This document shows positions 33,933 through 42,340 of a stretch of 64,000 bases of DNA, one piece after another. Below the pieces are notes generated by a model. That model had not been told where the DNA came from. It did no database searches and saw only the letters and a list, made by a program, of their open reading frames with translations. Origin of the DNA: Burkholderiales bacterium PBB6 (lineage in GTDB: Bacteria > Pseudomonadota > Gammaproteobacteria > Burkholderiales > Burkholderiaceae_C); assembly GCA_002255925.1 (NCBI GenBank), contig NKIH01000002.1, positions 124,001 to 188,000 on the forward strand, read 5' to 3'. Position 1 is the first letter of the stretch; the number at the start of each line of letters is the position of its first letter. A program made the translations under genes and the position numbers.

Positions 33933-34667
33933 TCACAGCTTCACCTCGACCTGTCGATCAGCAGTTGGGCGGCCGGTGAGAGTCCGCCCGTTTTCGGTGC
34001 GCACCTTCACGAACTGTCCTTCCAGGCCCGGGCCCATGGCCTGGCCTTCGGTCACGATCTGCCAGCCGTTCCCCATGGCCAGCACACGCACGGTTTCTCC
34101 GGCGGCAAACCACAGGCGTTGTTTCAAGTCAGTGCTGCGCAGCGTGGCCCCGGCCGCCAGCGGGCGGTTGAGGCTGCGGCCCAGCGCCAGGCCGGGCAGC
34201 GCCACCGTGGTGGCAGGGGCATCTGACACATCGACCTCCGCCAGGCCCAGGTGGGTGCTGTCGAGCACGGTGCCGGCGGGCAGGGCGCTGGCCACCACCA
34301 CCGCCTGGCGCCACAGGCGCACGGTCACGGGCAGGGTCACGTTCCAGTTTTTCGGGCCGTCCACACAGCGCAGACCGATGCGGCTGCGGCCAAGTGCCGG
34401 CACGCCAGCGGGCAGGTAGGTGTCGATCTTGCGGCAGGGCGCCAGCTGCAGGCGGTTGTCGAGCGTGCCGACCACCACCTCAATGCGGCCATTGGCGGCA
34501 TCGGCTTCCGGGCTGCGGGCCAATTGAGTGGCGCCCTGGCGGGCCAGGGCTTCGATGTCTTGCACCGGCAGGTCGTTGGTCTGGGCCAGGCTGGCCTGGG
34601 CCATCAACAAGCTGGCCATCAGCGCCTGGAGCAGGGCAGCGGTGCGGGCAAGGGGGCGGGGTGGCAT
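33933..34667 (-). CDS. flgA: P-ring assembly chaperone FlgA
   Basis: A 244-residue periplasmic protein helping FlgI form the P ring. It has a signal peptide (LLQALMASLLMAQASLAQ). The SAF-like C-terminal domain includes VVASALPAGTVLDSTHLGLA, LGRSLNRPLAAGATLRSTDL and GLEGQFVKVRTENGRTLTGR, the last being the most conserved FlgA block. The ATG is preferred over a TTG at 34697 because it starts directly ahead of the signal. It is divergent from flgB. Confidence 0.93.
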   Translation of the reverse strand: MPPRPLARTAALLQALMASLLMAQASLAQTNDLPVQDIEALARQGATQLARSPEADAANGRIEVVVGTLDNRLQLAPCRKIDTYLPAGVPALGRSRIGLRCVDGPKNWNVTLPVTVRLWRQAVVVASALPAGTVLDSTHLGLAEVDVSDAPATTVALPGLALGRSLNRPLAAGATLRSTDLKQRLWFAAGETVRVLAMGNGWQIVTEGQAMGPGLEGQFVKVRTENGRTLTGRPTADRQVEVKL

Positions 34668-34744
34668 GGTGGCAACGTCATTCAGGGATGCCGCCAATGT
34701 AGGGACGCAGGTTCGCCGGGGTGCGCAGAAATGCGCTGCCCGGC

Positions 34745-34760
34745 GGGGTCTATTCGCCCC
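34745..34760 (-). other. GGGGCGA...CCCC element between flgA and flgB
   Basis: Minus-strand GGGGCGAATAGACCCC, resembling the elements before fliL, flhB and fliE. It lies in the 199-base divergent region that must hold the flgA and flgB promoters. Function is not known. Confidence 0.3.
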
Positions 34761-34866
34761 TTCCGGTGGCCGCCCGCACTTTCACAATCGCCCCACGTTC
34801 TGATCCGTGTGCCCGTGTCGTGTTGTTGTCGGCACACCAGAGCGACTCCTGAAGGGGAGATTCACC

Positions 34867-35289
34867 ATGCTGAACCGATTGACGCAAAACCTGGACTTTC
34901 AGACCGAGGCGCTCACCCTGCGTGCCGAGCGGCAGCGTCTGATTGCCAGCAACATCGCGAATGCCGACACGCCAGGCTATGTGGCTCGCGAGATGGACTT
35001 CTCGCAGGCCCTGCGGGAAGCCACCGGTAGCCTGGCCGCAGGTGGTGCCGCCCGCATGCAAACCACGCAGTCCGGCCACATCCAGCCGATGGCTGGCAGC
35101 CTGGGCGGGCCGGTGGGCCTGAAGTACGCGGCGGCCGCGCAAACCAACCTCGACCGCAACTCGGTGGACATGGACCGCGAGCGCGCGTCCTTCGCCGAGA
35201 ACTCGGTCAAGTATGAAGCCACCCTGCGCTTCATCAACGGCAGCGTGCGCTCGATGCTCGATGCCATGAAGAGCCCCAGCCAGGGCTGA
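34867..35289 (+). CDS. flgB: Flagellar proximal rod protein FlgB
   Basis: A 140-residue rod subunit. It starts MLNRLTQNLDFQTEALTLRA and has the rod/hook family motif RLIASNIANADTPGYVARE. The end VKYEATLRFINGSVRSMLDA is typical. GGGGAG precedes the ATG by about 7 bases, and an upstream frame start at 34807 was rejected. It heads flgBCDEF. Confidence 0.96.
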   Translation: MLNRLTQNLDFQTEALTLRAERQRLIASNIANADTPGYVAREMDFSQALREATGSLAAGGAARMQTTQSGHIQPMAGSLGGPVGLKYAAAAQTNLDRNSVDMDRERASFAENSVKYEATLRFINGSVRSMLDAMKSPSQG

Positions 35290-35302
35290 TTAGGAGCACG
35301 TC

Positions 35303-35752
35303 ATGAGCATGTTCAAGGTCTTCGACATTTCCGGCAGCGCCGTCAGCGCACAGAGCCAGCGGCTGAACGTGGTGGCCTCCAACCTGGCCAACGCCGACAC
35401 CGTGGCCGGCCCCGATGGCCAGGTCTACAAGGCCCGCAACGTGGTCTTCAAGACCGTGATGATGGACACCGCCGGCAGCGCCGCGCGCGGCGAGGCCGAC
35501 AACCCGGTGCTGGCCAGCGCCGGCGTGCGGGTGTCTGACGTGACCGAGGACCAGACCCCCGGCCGCAAGGTGCTGAACCCGGCGCACCCGCTGGCGGACA
35601 AGGACGGCTACGTCACCTACAGCAACGTGAACGCGGTGGAGGAGATGGTCAACATGATCTCTTCCTCGCGTTCGTACCAGAACAACATCGAGGTCATGAA
35701 CACGGCCAAGTCGCTGTTGCAGAAGACCTTGCAGATGGGCCAGGGCGTTTGA
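35303..35752 (+). CDS. flgC: Flagellar proximal rod protein FlgC
   Basis: A 149-residue rod subunit beginning MSMFKVFDISGSAVSAQSQR, with LNVVASNLANADTVAGPDGQ and the conserved end NMISSSRSYQNNIEVMNTAK. It lies 13 bases after flgB with AGGAG upstream. Confidence 0.96.
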   Translation: MSMFKVFDISGSAVSAQSQRLNVVASNLANADTVAGPDGQVYKARNVVFKTVMMDTAGSAARGEADNPVLASAGVRVSDVTEDQTPGRKVLNPAHPLADKDGYVTYSNVNAVEEMVNMISSSRSYQNNIEVMNTAKSLLQKTLQMGQGV

Positions 35753-35786
35753 GCCCGGCCTCCACACCCGCTTCTGAAAGTTCGAC

Positions 35787-36461
35787 ATGACCACCATTGC
35801 CAACAACACGGCCAGCACCACGGCCACCAACACTGCCACCAAGTCGTCCAGCGCCACGGCCACGGGCTCGTCGGCCACCTCGGCCAGTGAGCAGTCCGAC
35901 CGCTTCCTGAAGCTGCTGGTCGCACAGATGCAGAACCAGGACCCGCTGAACCCGCTGGACAACGCGCAGGTGACGAGCCAGATGGCGCAGATCAGCACCG
36001 TCAACGGGCTGGAAAAGGTCAACACCACCATCGGCGGGCTGGGCAGCCAGTTCACCCAGCTGCAGGCCATGCAGGGCGCGGCGCTGGTGGGCCACGATGT
36101 GGCGATCGAGGGCAATGCCCTGCGTGAAACCGCGGGCAAGGGCGATGGCGGCTACGAGCTGAGCAGCAAGGCCGACAAGGTCAAGATCGAGATCACCACG
36201 GCCGATGGCACGGTGGTCAAGACCATCAATGAAACCTCGCTGGATGCCGGCCGCCACACCTTCAACTGGGATGTGCCGTCGTCGCTGCAGGGCACCGGGC
36301 TGACCTACAAGGTCACGGCCACGGCGGGCGACAAGGCCGTGCAGTCGATGACGTTGCAGCACGAGCGCATCAGCGCCGTCAGCACCTTCGGCAACCAGCT
36401 GGCTGTGGAGCTGGGCAATGGCAACCGCATCGCCTACGACGCCATCTGGGCCTTCCTCTGA
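35787..36461 (+). CDS. flgD: Flagellar hook capping protein FlgD
   Basis: A 224-residue scaffold on which the hook is built. The N-terminal export region contains DRFLKLLVAQMQNQDPLNPL and QVTSQMAQISTVNGLEKVN, both near invariant. The first 30 residues are an unusual Thr/Ala/Asn/Ser-rich run (NNTASTTATNTATKSSS). The C-terminal part has the FlgD Ig-like/tudor pattern (TAGDKAVQSMTLQHERISAV). Confidence 0.95.
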   Translation: MTTIANNTASTTATNTATKSSSATATGSSATSASEQSDRFLKLLVAQMQNQDPLNPLDNAQVTSQMAQISTVNGLEKVNTTIGGLGSQFTQLQAMQGAALVGHDVAIEGNALRETAGKGDGGYELSSKADKVKIEITTADGTVVKTINETSLDAGRHTFNWDVPSSLQGTGLTYKVTATAGDKAVQSMTLQHERISAVSTFGNQLAVELGNGNRIAYDAIWAFL

Positions 36462-36510
36462 ACACCGTGCTGCACACGCACACCCCCACTGAATTCGCCA
36501 GGAGCACACC

Positions 36511-37782
36511 ATGAGCTTTCAACAAGGTCTTTCCGGTCTGAACGTCACCTCCAAGAGCCTGGAGGTGATCGGCAACAACGTGGCGAATGCCAACACTTAC
36601 GGCGCCAAGGCGTCGCGGGCGGAGTTTGCCGACATGTATGCCAATGCGCTCAACGGCGCCGGCGTGAACAACATCGGCATTGGCGTGCGGCTGGCGGCGG
36701 TGTCGCAGCAGTTCACCCAGGGCGGCATCACGTCTACCGAGAACCCGATGGACGTGGCCATCAACGGCGGCGGCTTCTTCCAGCTGACCGACGGCGTGAA
36801 CCCGCTGACCTACAGCCGCAACGGCCAGTTCAAGGTCGACAAGGAAGGCTACATCGTCAACAACGAGAAGCTGCAGCTGATGGGCTACCAGGCCGATGGC
36901 AACGGCGTGATCCAGCCGGGCCTGGCCGTGCCACTGCGCCTGCCGACCGCCGGCATCTCGCCTGCCGAAACCAACAAGGTGAACCTGGAGTTCAACCTCG
37001 ATTCGCGCGAGGGCGTGCGTGACCCGGGCGCCACCGTGTCGCCGCGCATCGATTTCACCGACGCCGACACCTACAACAAGGCCACTTCGGTGACCGTGTT
37101 TGACCAGAAGGGCCAGCCGGTGGCCCTGACGTATTACTTCCAGAAGACGGACACCGACAAGTGGAACGTCTACGCCACCGCCAACGGCAAGACCATCGGC
37201 GGCGTCGACGGTGATCCGCAGCCGATCAGCGGCACGGACGCACTGAGCTTCACCACCGACGGCGCCACCATCACGCCGTCGAAGTTGACGGTCGACATTC
37301 CGGCATCCACGAACGTGAACGGCGCCGTCACGCTGCCGATCAGCGGTGTGGAAATTGATCTGTCGGGCTCGACCCAGTACGGCACCAACTTCGCCACCAC
37401 CAACGTGGCGCAGGACGGTTACGCGCCGGGCTCACTCACCAGCATCGTCATCGAAGGCACGGGCATCGTGATGGCGCGTTATTCGAACGGGCAGTCCAAG
37501 CCGGCCGGCCAGGTCGAGCTGGCCTCGTTCCGCAACCCTCAGGGCCTGCAGCCGATGGGCGGCAACGGCTGGCAACGCACCTTCGCTTCGGGTGACCCGG
37601 TGGTGGGCACGCCGGGCGTGGGCAACATGGGTGATCTGCAATCGGGCGCGCTGGAAGAGTCGAACGTCGACCTGACCGGCGAGCTGGTCAACATGATCAC
37701 CGCGCAGCGCAACTACCAGGCGAATGCGCAGACCATCAAGACGATGGACCAGGTCATGCAGACGCTGGTCAACCTGCGTTGA
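36511..37782 (+). CDS. flgE: Flagellar hook protein FlgE
   Basis: A 423-residue hook subunit. It begins MSFQQGLSGLNVTSKSLEVI with IGNNVANANTYGAKASRAEF. The central variable domains include a FlgE D2-like region. The end EESNVDLTGELVNMITAQRN and then YQANAQTIKTMDQVMQTLVN is diagnostic. AGGAG is 7 bases before the ATG. Its length is normal for the family. Confidence 0.97.
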   Translation: MSFQQGLSGLNVTSKSLEVIGNNVANANTYGAKASRAEFADMYANALNGAGVNNIGIGVRLAAVSQQFTQGGITSTENPMDVAINGGGFFQLTDGVNPLTYSRNGQFKVDKEGYIVNNEKLQLMGYQADGNGVIQPGLAVPLRLPTAGISPAETNKVNLEFNLDSREGVRDPGATVSPRIDFTDADTYNKATSVTVFDQKGQPVALTYYFQKTDTDKWNVYATANGKTIGGVDGDPQPISGTDALSFTTDGATITPSKLTVDIPASTNVNGAVTLPISGVEIDLSGSTQYGTNFATTNVAQDGYAPGSLTSIVIEGTGIVMARYSNGQSKPAGQVELASFRNPQGLQPMGGNGWQRTFASGDPVVGTPGVGNMGDLQSGALEESNVDLTGELVNMITAQRNYQANAQTIKTMDQVMQTLVNLR

Positions 37783-37816
37783 TCTTCTTCACCGACTGAG
37801 CTGAACGGGAGCCGCC

Positions 37817-38548
37817 ATGGACCGCATGATCTACCTCTCGATGGCCGGGGCCAAGGCCGCGATGCAGCGCCAGGAAGTGCTCTCGCACAACCTGGCCAAC
37901 GTGGCCACCACCGGTTTTCGCGAGCAGATGGCCGCGTTCCGCGCGGTGCCCGTGCGGGGCGATGGCGCCTCCACCCGGGTGTATTCGCTCGAAACCACGA
38001 CGGGCTACAACCCCGATGCCGGCCCGATTGCCGCCACCGGGCGCAACCTGGACGTGGCGATGAAGGGCAATGCCTGGATGGCCGTGCAGTCGCTCGACGG
38101 CACCGAGGCCTACACGCGGGCGGGCGCACTCGATGTGAATGCCGAAGGCTTGCTGGTGGCGCGTGGTGGTTTGCCGGTGAACGGCGATGCCGGCCCGCTG
38201 ACGGTGCCCACCAATGCGTCGGTCGACATTGCACCCGACGGCACCGTTTCAACCACCGTGCCCGGAGGCCGCCCGCAGGCCATCGGCAAGATCAAGATGG
38301 TGACGCCGGAGGTGGCGCTCAAGCGCGGTGACGACGGCCTGTTCCGCGGCGCCGACGGCAACGATCTGGACGCCGATCCGAACGCGCGTTTGCAGGACGG
38401 CGCGCTCGAAGGCTCGAACGTCAGCCCGGTGCAGACGATGGTCGCGATGATCTCGGCGGCGCGCCAGTTCGAGCACCAGATGAAGCTGCTGCAGCTGTCT
38501 GAAAAGCAGGACCAGCAGGCCTCGCGTTTGCTGGGGCAGGGCGGTTGA
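37817..38548 (+). CDS. flgF: Flagellar proximal rod protein FlgF
   Basis: A 243-residue rod protein beginning MDRMIYLSMAGAKAAMQRQE with HNLANVATTGFREQMAAFRA, and ending with SNVSPVQTMVAMISAARQFE and HQMKLLQLSEK, as in FlgF. It is the last gene before a terminator hairpin that divides the flg cluster. Confidence 0.96.
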   Translation: MDRMIYLSMAGAKAAMQRQEVLSHNLANVATTGFREQMAAFRAVPVRGDGASTRVYSLETTTGYNPDAGPIAATGRNLDVAMKGNAWMAVQSLDGTEAYTRAGALDVNAEGLLVARGGLPVNGDAGPLTVPTNASVDIAPDGTVSTTVPGGRPQAIGKIKMVTPEVALKRGDDGLFRGADGNDLDADPNARLQDGALEGSNVSPVQTMVAMISAARQFEHQMKLLQLSEKQDQQASRLLGQGG

Positions 38549-38576
38549 TGCACAGCGTCGGCGCAGATTGAAAAAC

Positions 38577-38598
38577 GGGGCCTTCGAGGCCCCTTTTT
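38577..38598 (+). terminator. Terminator between flgF and flgG
   Basis: GGGGCC-TTCGA-GGCCCC followed by TTTTT. It splits flgBCDEF from flgGHIJKL, so flgG needs its own promoter or leak-through. TCAAGTTC (38615-38622) follows 16 bases later but no CCGATA-like -10 is at the right distance. Confidence 0.8.
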
Positions 38599-38668
38599 CA
38601 TGCCCTTGCCGGGCTCAAGTTCGGCGGATCATCGGTTTCGACTTGCAGTACCCCTCAGGAGCCTGGCC

Positions 38669-39451
38669 ATGATCCGTTCACTCTGGATTTCAAAGACCGG
38701 GATGGAAGCCCAGCAGATGCAGCTGGACCACATCTCGAACAACCTGTCCAACGTGGCCACCACCGGCTACAAACGCTCGCATGCCGCCTTCGAGGATTTG
38801 ATCTATCAAAACCTGCGGCAGTCGGGTGCGGCTTCTTCTGAAGCCACGCAGTTGCCGACCGGCCTGCAAGTGGGTCTGGGCACGCGCGCCGTGGCCAGCT
38901 CGCGCAACTTCAGCCAGGGCAACCTGCAGCAAAGCAGCGGCACGCTGGACGTGGCGATCAAGGGCAATGGCTTCTTCCAGATCAACAACCCCGACGGCAC
39001 CACGGGCTACACCCGTGACGGCTCGTTCCAGCTGGACAACGCGGGGCAGATCGTCACCAACAATGGCTACCTGGTGCAGCCCGGCATCACCATTCCGGCC
39101 AATGCGCAGAGCGTGACGATTGCCAACGACGGCACGGTCACGGTCGGCTTGCCCGGCCAGGCCCTGCCCGCCACCGTGGGCCAGCTGCAGATGGCCAGCT
39201 TCATCAACCCGGCTGGCCTGGAGCCGCGGGGCCAGAACCTGTATGCGGAAACCGCTGCGTCGGGCGCGCCCAACCAGTCGGCACCCGGCACCAACGGCAT
39301 GGGCTCGCTGCAGCAAGGCTTCCTGGAAACCTCGAACGTGAACGTGGTGGAGGAGCTGGTCTCGATGATCCAGACCCAGCGCGCCTACGAGCTCAACTCG
39401 AAGGCCGTGTCCACCTCTGACCAGATGCTGCAGCGCCTCGCGCAGCTCTGA
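38669..39451 (+). CDS. flgG: Flagellar distal rod protein FlgG
   Basis: A 260-residue distal rod subunit. It starts [20 protein letters not shown] with [20 protein letters not shown], and ends with [20 protein letters not shown] and [18 protein letters not shown]. The ATG was chosen over an upstream in-frame start at 38600 because AGGAG precedes it and the family N-terminus begins here. It opens the second flg unit. Confidence 0.96.
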   Translation: MIRSLWISKTGMEAQQMQLDHISNNLSNVATTGYKRSHAAFEDLIYQNLRQSGAASSEATQLPTGLQVGLGTRAVASSRNFSQGNLQQSSGTLDVAIKGNGFFQINNPDGTTGYTRDGSFQLDNAGQIVTNNGYLVQPGITIPANAQSVTIANDGTVTVGLPGQALPATVGQLQMASFINPAGLEPRGQNLYAETAASGAPNQSAPGTNGMGSLQQGFLETSNVNVVEELVSMIQTQRAYELNSKAVSTSDQMLQRLAQL

Positions 39452-39523
39452 TCGTTGATGGGCCAGATTGGCCTGCTTGTTTGTCCGGCGTGGCCACGGC
39501 CGCGCCCCTTCCGGAGTTTGACC

Positions 39524-40252
39524 ATGCGCAAGCCCCTCGCCTTGTTCGCCGTCACGGCCCTCAGTGCCGCCGTGTTGTCTGGCTGCAGCACCATCTATCC
39601 GCTGCCGCAGGTGCAGTTCGCCAGCGCCACCGCGCCCGAAGTGCCGGCCAGCGGCCCACCCGCCATGCCTGATCTGCAACCGCTGCCGCTGCAGCCGGCG
39701 TACCAGCCGGTGCTGACGGGCTCGATCTACCAGAGCGCGGCCTACCGGCCCTTGTTCGAGGACCACCGCGCCCGCATGGTGGGCGACACCCTGACCGTGC
39801 AGATCGTTGAAAAGATCAGCGCGGTGCAGAAGGCCACAAGCACCATCGACAAGACCGGTGCAGCCAAGGGCAGCATCAGCAACTTGCCGATCTTCGGCGT
39901 GAATGCCTTCCGCAAGGCCACGGCCGATGCGTCGGGCAGCAATACCTTCGAAGGCAAGGGCACCACCGAGAGCAGCAATGACTTCTCCGGCACCATCACG
40001 GCCACCGTGGTCGGTGTGTTGCCCAACGGCCATTTGCTGATCGCCGGTGAGAAGCAGATCGGCCTGAACCAGCACGTCGACGTCTTGAGATTCACCGGCC
40101 AGGTGGATCCGCGCGCCATTCTTCCGGGCAACAGCGTGCAGAGCGCGCAGATCGCCAACGTGCGTGTGGAGCATCGAGGTCAAGGCGCGATGGCTGATGC
40201 TCAGGGAATTGGCTGGTTGGGACGATTCTTTTTGAATCTTCTACCCATTTAA
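39524..40252 (+). CDS. flgH: Flagellar L-ring lipoprotein FlgH
   Basis: A 242-residue outer-membrane lipoprotein forming the L ring. The signal ends in the lipobox LSGC (Cys21). The body contains YQSAAYRPLFEDHRARMVGD, DTLTVQIVEKISAVQKA, and ends with FTGQVDPRAILPGNSVQSAQ and GWLGRFFLNLLPI, all typical. An in-frame start at 39455 was rejected because it buries the signal peptide. Confidence 0.96.
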   Translation: MRKPLALFAVTALSAAVLSGCSTIYPLPQVQFASATAPEVPASGPPAMPDLQPLPLQPAYQPVLTGSIYQSAAYRPLFEDHRARMVGDTLTVQIVEKISAVQKATSTIDKTGAAKGSISNLPIFGVNAFRKATADASGSNTFEGKGTTESSNDFSGTITATVVGVLPNGHLLIAGEKQIGLNQHVDVLRFTGQVDPRAILPGNSVQSAQIANVRVEHRGQGAMADAQGIGWLGRFFLNLLPI

Positions 40253-40298
40253 GTTTGCCCAGAATCGTTGGCAGGCCCTTCTTTACCTGACCAACGCC

Positions 40299-41438
40299 AT
40301 GACCACCTTCCAACACCGCCGCCTGTCGATTCGCACCACCGTGATGGTGGCGCTGGCTGCGATGCTGGCGGCACTCATGGCCCCGGTGGCAGCCCAAAGC
40401 ACCCAGCGCATCAAGGAAGTCGCCGCCGTTCAAGGCGTGCGTACCAACCAGCTGCTGGGTTACGGCCTGGTGGTGGGCCTGGACGGCACGGGTGACCAGA
40501 CGGCCCAGGCGCCGTTCACCACCCAGGGCCTGAACTCGATGCTGCAGCAGATGGGCATCACCGTGCCGCCCGGCACGGCCATGCAGCTCAAGAACATCGC
40601 CGCGGTGCTGGTGACGGCGCAGATGCCGGCCTTTGCACAACCCGGCCAGCAGATCGATGTGAGCATCGCCTCCATCGGCAATGCCAAGAGCCTGCGCGGC
40701 GGCACGCTGGTGGCCACGCCGCTCAAGGGCGCTGATGGCCAGGTCTATGCCGTGGCCCAGGGCAACATGATCGTGGGCGGTGCCGGCGCATCGGCCGGTG
40801 GCGCCAAGGTCACCATCAACCATTTGAGTGGCGGCCGCATTCCGCAGGGCGCCACCATCGAGCGCTCGGTGCCCACGCCGCTGAATGTGGGCGACAGCAT
40901 CCAGCTGGATCTGAACTCGGCCGATTACTCGACCGCCCGCGCCGTGGCCAATGCCATCAACAAGGCCAAGGGCGAAGGCACGGCGGCCGCACTCGACGGC
41001 CGCGTGGTGCGCGTGAAGGCGCCGCAGGGCTCGGACCGTGTCGCCTTCATGGCCGACATTGAAAACCTCTCGCTGGCGCTGGAAAAACCCGCCGCCCGCG
41101 TGGTGCTGAACCCGCGTACCGGCTCCATCGTGATGAACCAGGCCGTGACGCTGGCGCCCTGCGCCGTGGCACACGGCAGCCTGTCCGTCACCATCAACAC
41201 CACGCCTGTCATCAGCCAGCCCAACGCCTTGTCGGGCGGCACCACGGCGCAGGCCGAAAAGACCGACATCTCGATCCAGCAGCAGGGCGGCGCCCTCATC
41301 ACCTTGCCCGCCAGCGCGCAGCTGGCCGACGTGGTGAAGGCGCTGAACTCGCTCGGCGCCACGCCCCAGGATTTGCTGGCCATCCTGCAGGCGATGAAAT
41401 CGGCTGGCTCGCTGCAAGCTGAGCTGGAGGTGATCTGA
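40299..41438 (+). CDS. flgI: Flagellar P-ring protein FlgI
   Basis: A 379-residue periplasmic ring protein. The signal peptide is TTVMVALAAMLAALMAPVAA, then Q. The conserved start RIKEVAAVQGVRTNQLLGYG and LVVGLDGTGDQTAQAPFTTQ follow, and the end is DLLAILQAMKSAGSLQAELE. It follows flgH by 46 bases. Confidence 0.97.
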   Translation: MTTFQHRRLSIRTTVMVALAAMLAALMAPVAAQSTQRIKEVAAVQGVRTNQLLGYGLVVGLDGTGDQTAQAPFTTQGLNSMLQQMGITVPPGTAMQLKNIAAVLVTAQMPAFAQPGQQIDVSIASIGNAKSLRGGTLVATPLKGADGQVYAVAQGNMIVGGAGASAGGAKVTINHLSGGRIPQGATIERSVPTPLNVGDSIQLDLNSADYSTARAVANAINKAKGEGTAAALDGRVVRVKAPQGSDRVAFMADIENLSLALEKPAARVVLNPRTGSIVMNQAVTLAPCAVAHGSLSVTINTTPVISQPNALSGGTTAQAEKTDISIQQQGGALITLPASAQLADVVKALNSLGATPQDLLAILQAMKSAGSLQAELEVI

Positions 41439-41439
41439 C

Positions 41440-42324
41440 ATGCCTGCCGTACCTGCTTCTTCGCTGGGTGCCACCAGCACCAATTTCGGCGATGCCCGCG
41501 GCATTGAATCGCTGAAGGTTCAGGCGGGCAAAGACCCGAAGGCTGCGGTGCGCGAGGCCGCCAAGCAGTTCGAATCGCTGTTCATGCAGCAGCTGCTGAA
41601 GACCATGCGCGAATCCGCGCAGAGCAGCGGCATGATGGACAACGAGGCCACCAAGCTGGGCTCGGAAATGCTGGACACGCAGTGGTCGACCAAGCTGGCC
41701 GGCCAGCCGGGCGGCTTGTCGGATGTGATCGCCAAGCAGCTCGAGCGGCAGATGGGCCTGACGCCCGGACCGATCCCGCGCAACGACAGCGCCAACAGCA
41801 AGGCGCCGGTGTCGCTGGACCCGGCTGCTGCGGTGAAGCTGCCGCAGAAGGCCGCTGCCACCTTCGTGCAGCAGCACACGCAGGCCGCCAAGGCGGCCGA
41901 AAGCACCACCGGCATCCCGGCCTCGTTCATGATCGCCCAGGCGGCGCATGAAACCGGTTGGGGCAAGAAGGACATCCGCAACGCGGACGGCAGCACCTCG
42001 TTCAACCTGTTCGGCATCAAGGCCGGGGCGAACTGGAAGGGCCCGACCACCGACATCACCACCACCGAATACGTGGGCGGCGTGGCGCGCAAGATGACGC
42101 AGAAGTTCCGCGCCTACGGCAGCTACGCCGAGAGCTTTTCCGACTACGCCAAGCTGATGTCTGAAAGCCCGCGCTACAGCAAGGTGGTGGCCGCCGGCGC
42201 CGATGCCAAGGGCTTTGCCCAGGGCCTGCAAAAGGCCGGCTACGCCACCGACCCGGCCTACGCCGACAAGCTGTCGCGCGTCATCAACACCACGTTGCGC
42301 CTGCAACGCAGCCTGACGGCTTGA
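41440..42324 (+). CDS. flgJ: Flagellar rod-capping peptidoglycan hydrolase FlgJ
   Basis: A 294-residue two-domain protein. The N-terminal rod-binding domain (about 25-110) has AAKQFESLFMQQLLKTMRES. The C-terminal glucosaminidase-type domain (about 140-290) has FMIAQAAHETGWGKKDIRNA, with the catalytic Glu in AHETGWG, and FNLFGIKAGANWKG. It cuts the cell wall for the rod and caps the rod tip. It starts 1 base after flgI. Confidence 0.95.
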   Translation: MPAVPASSLGATSTNFGDARGIESLKVQAGKDPKAAVREAAKQFESLFMQQLLKTMRESAQSSGMMDNEATKLGSEMLDTQWSTKLAGQPGGLSDVIAKQLERQMGLTPGPIPRNDSANSKAPVSLDPAAAVKLPQKAAATFVQQHTQAAKAAESTTGIPASFMIAQAAHETGWGKKDIRNADGSTSFNLFGIKAGANWKGPTTDITTTEYVGGVARKMTQKFRAYGSYAESFSDYAKLMSESPRYSKVVAAGADAKGFAQGLQKAGYATDPAYADKLSRVINTTLRLQRSLTA

Positions 42325-42340
42325 GGCAGGGAGACACGCC

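Noticed and set aside
38615-38641. TCAAGTTC before flgG as a full sigma-28 promoter
   Set aside because: The -35 is good but the -10 position (GTTTCGAC) does not match; kept only as a comment at the terminator.
40249-40270. TTAAGTTT before flgI as a sigma-28 -35 box
   Set aside because: No CCGATA-like -10 at 15-16 bases; the sequence overlaps the flgH stop codon.
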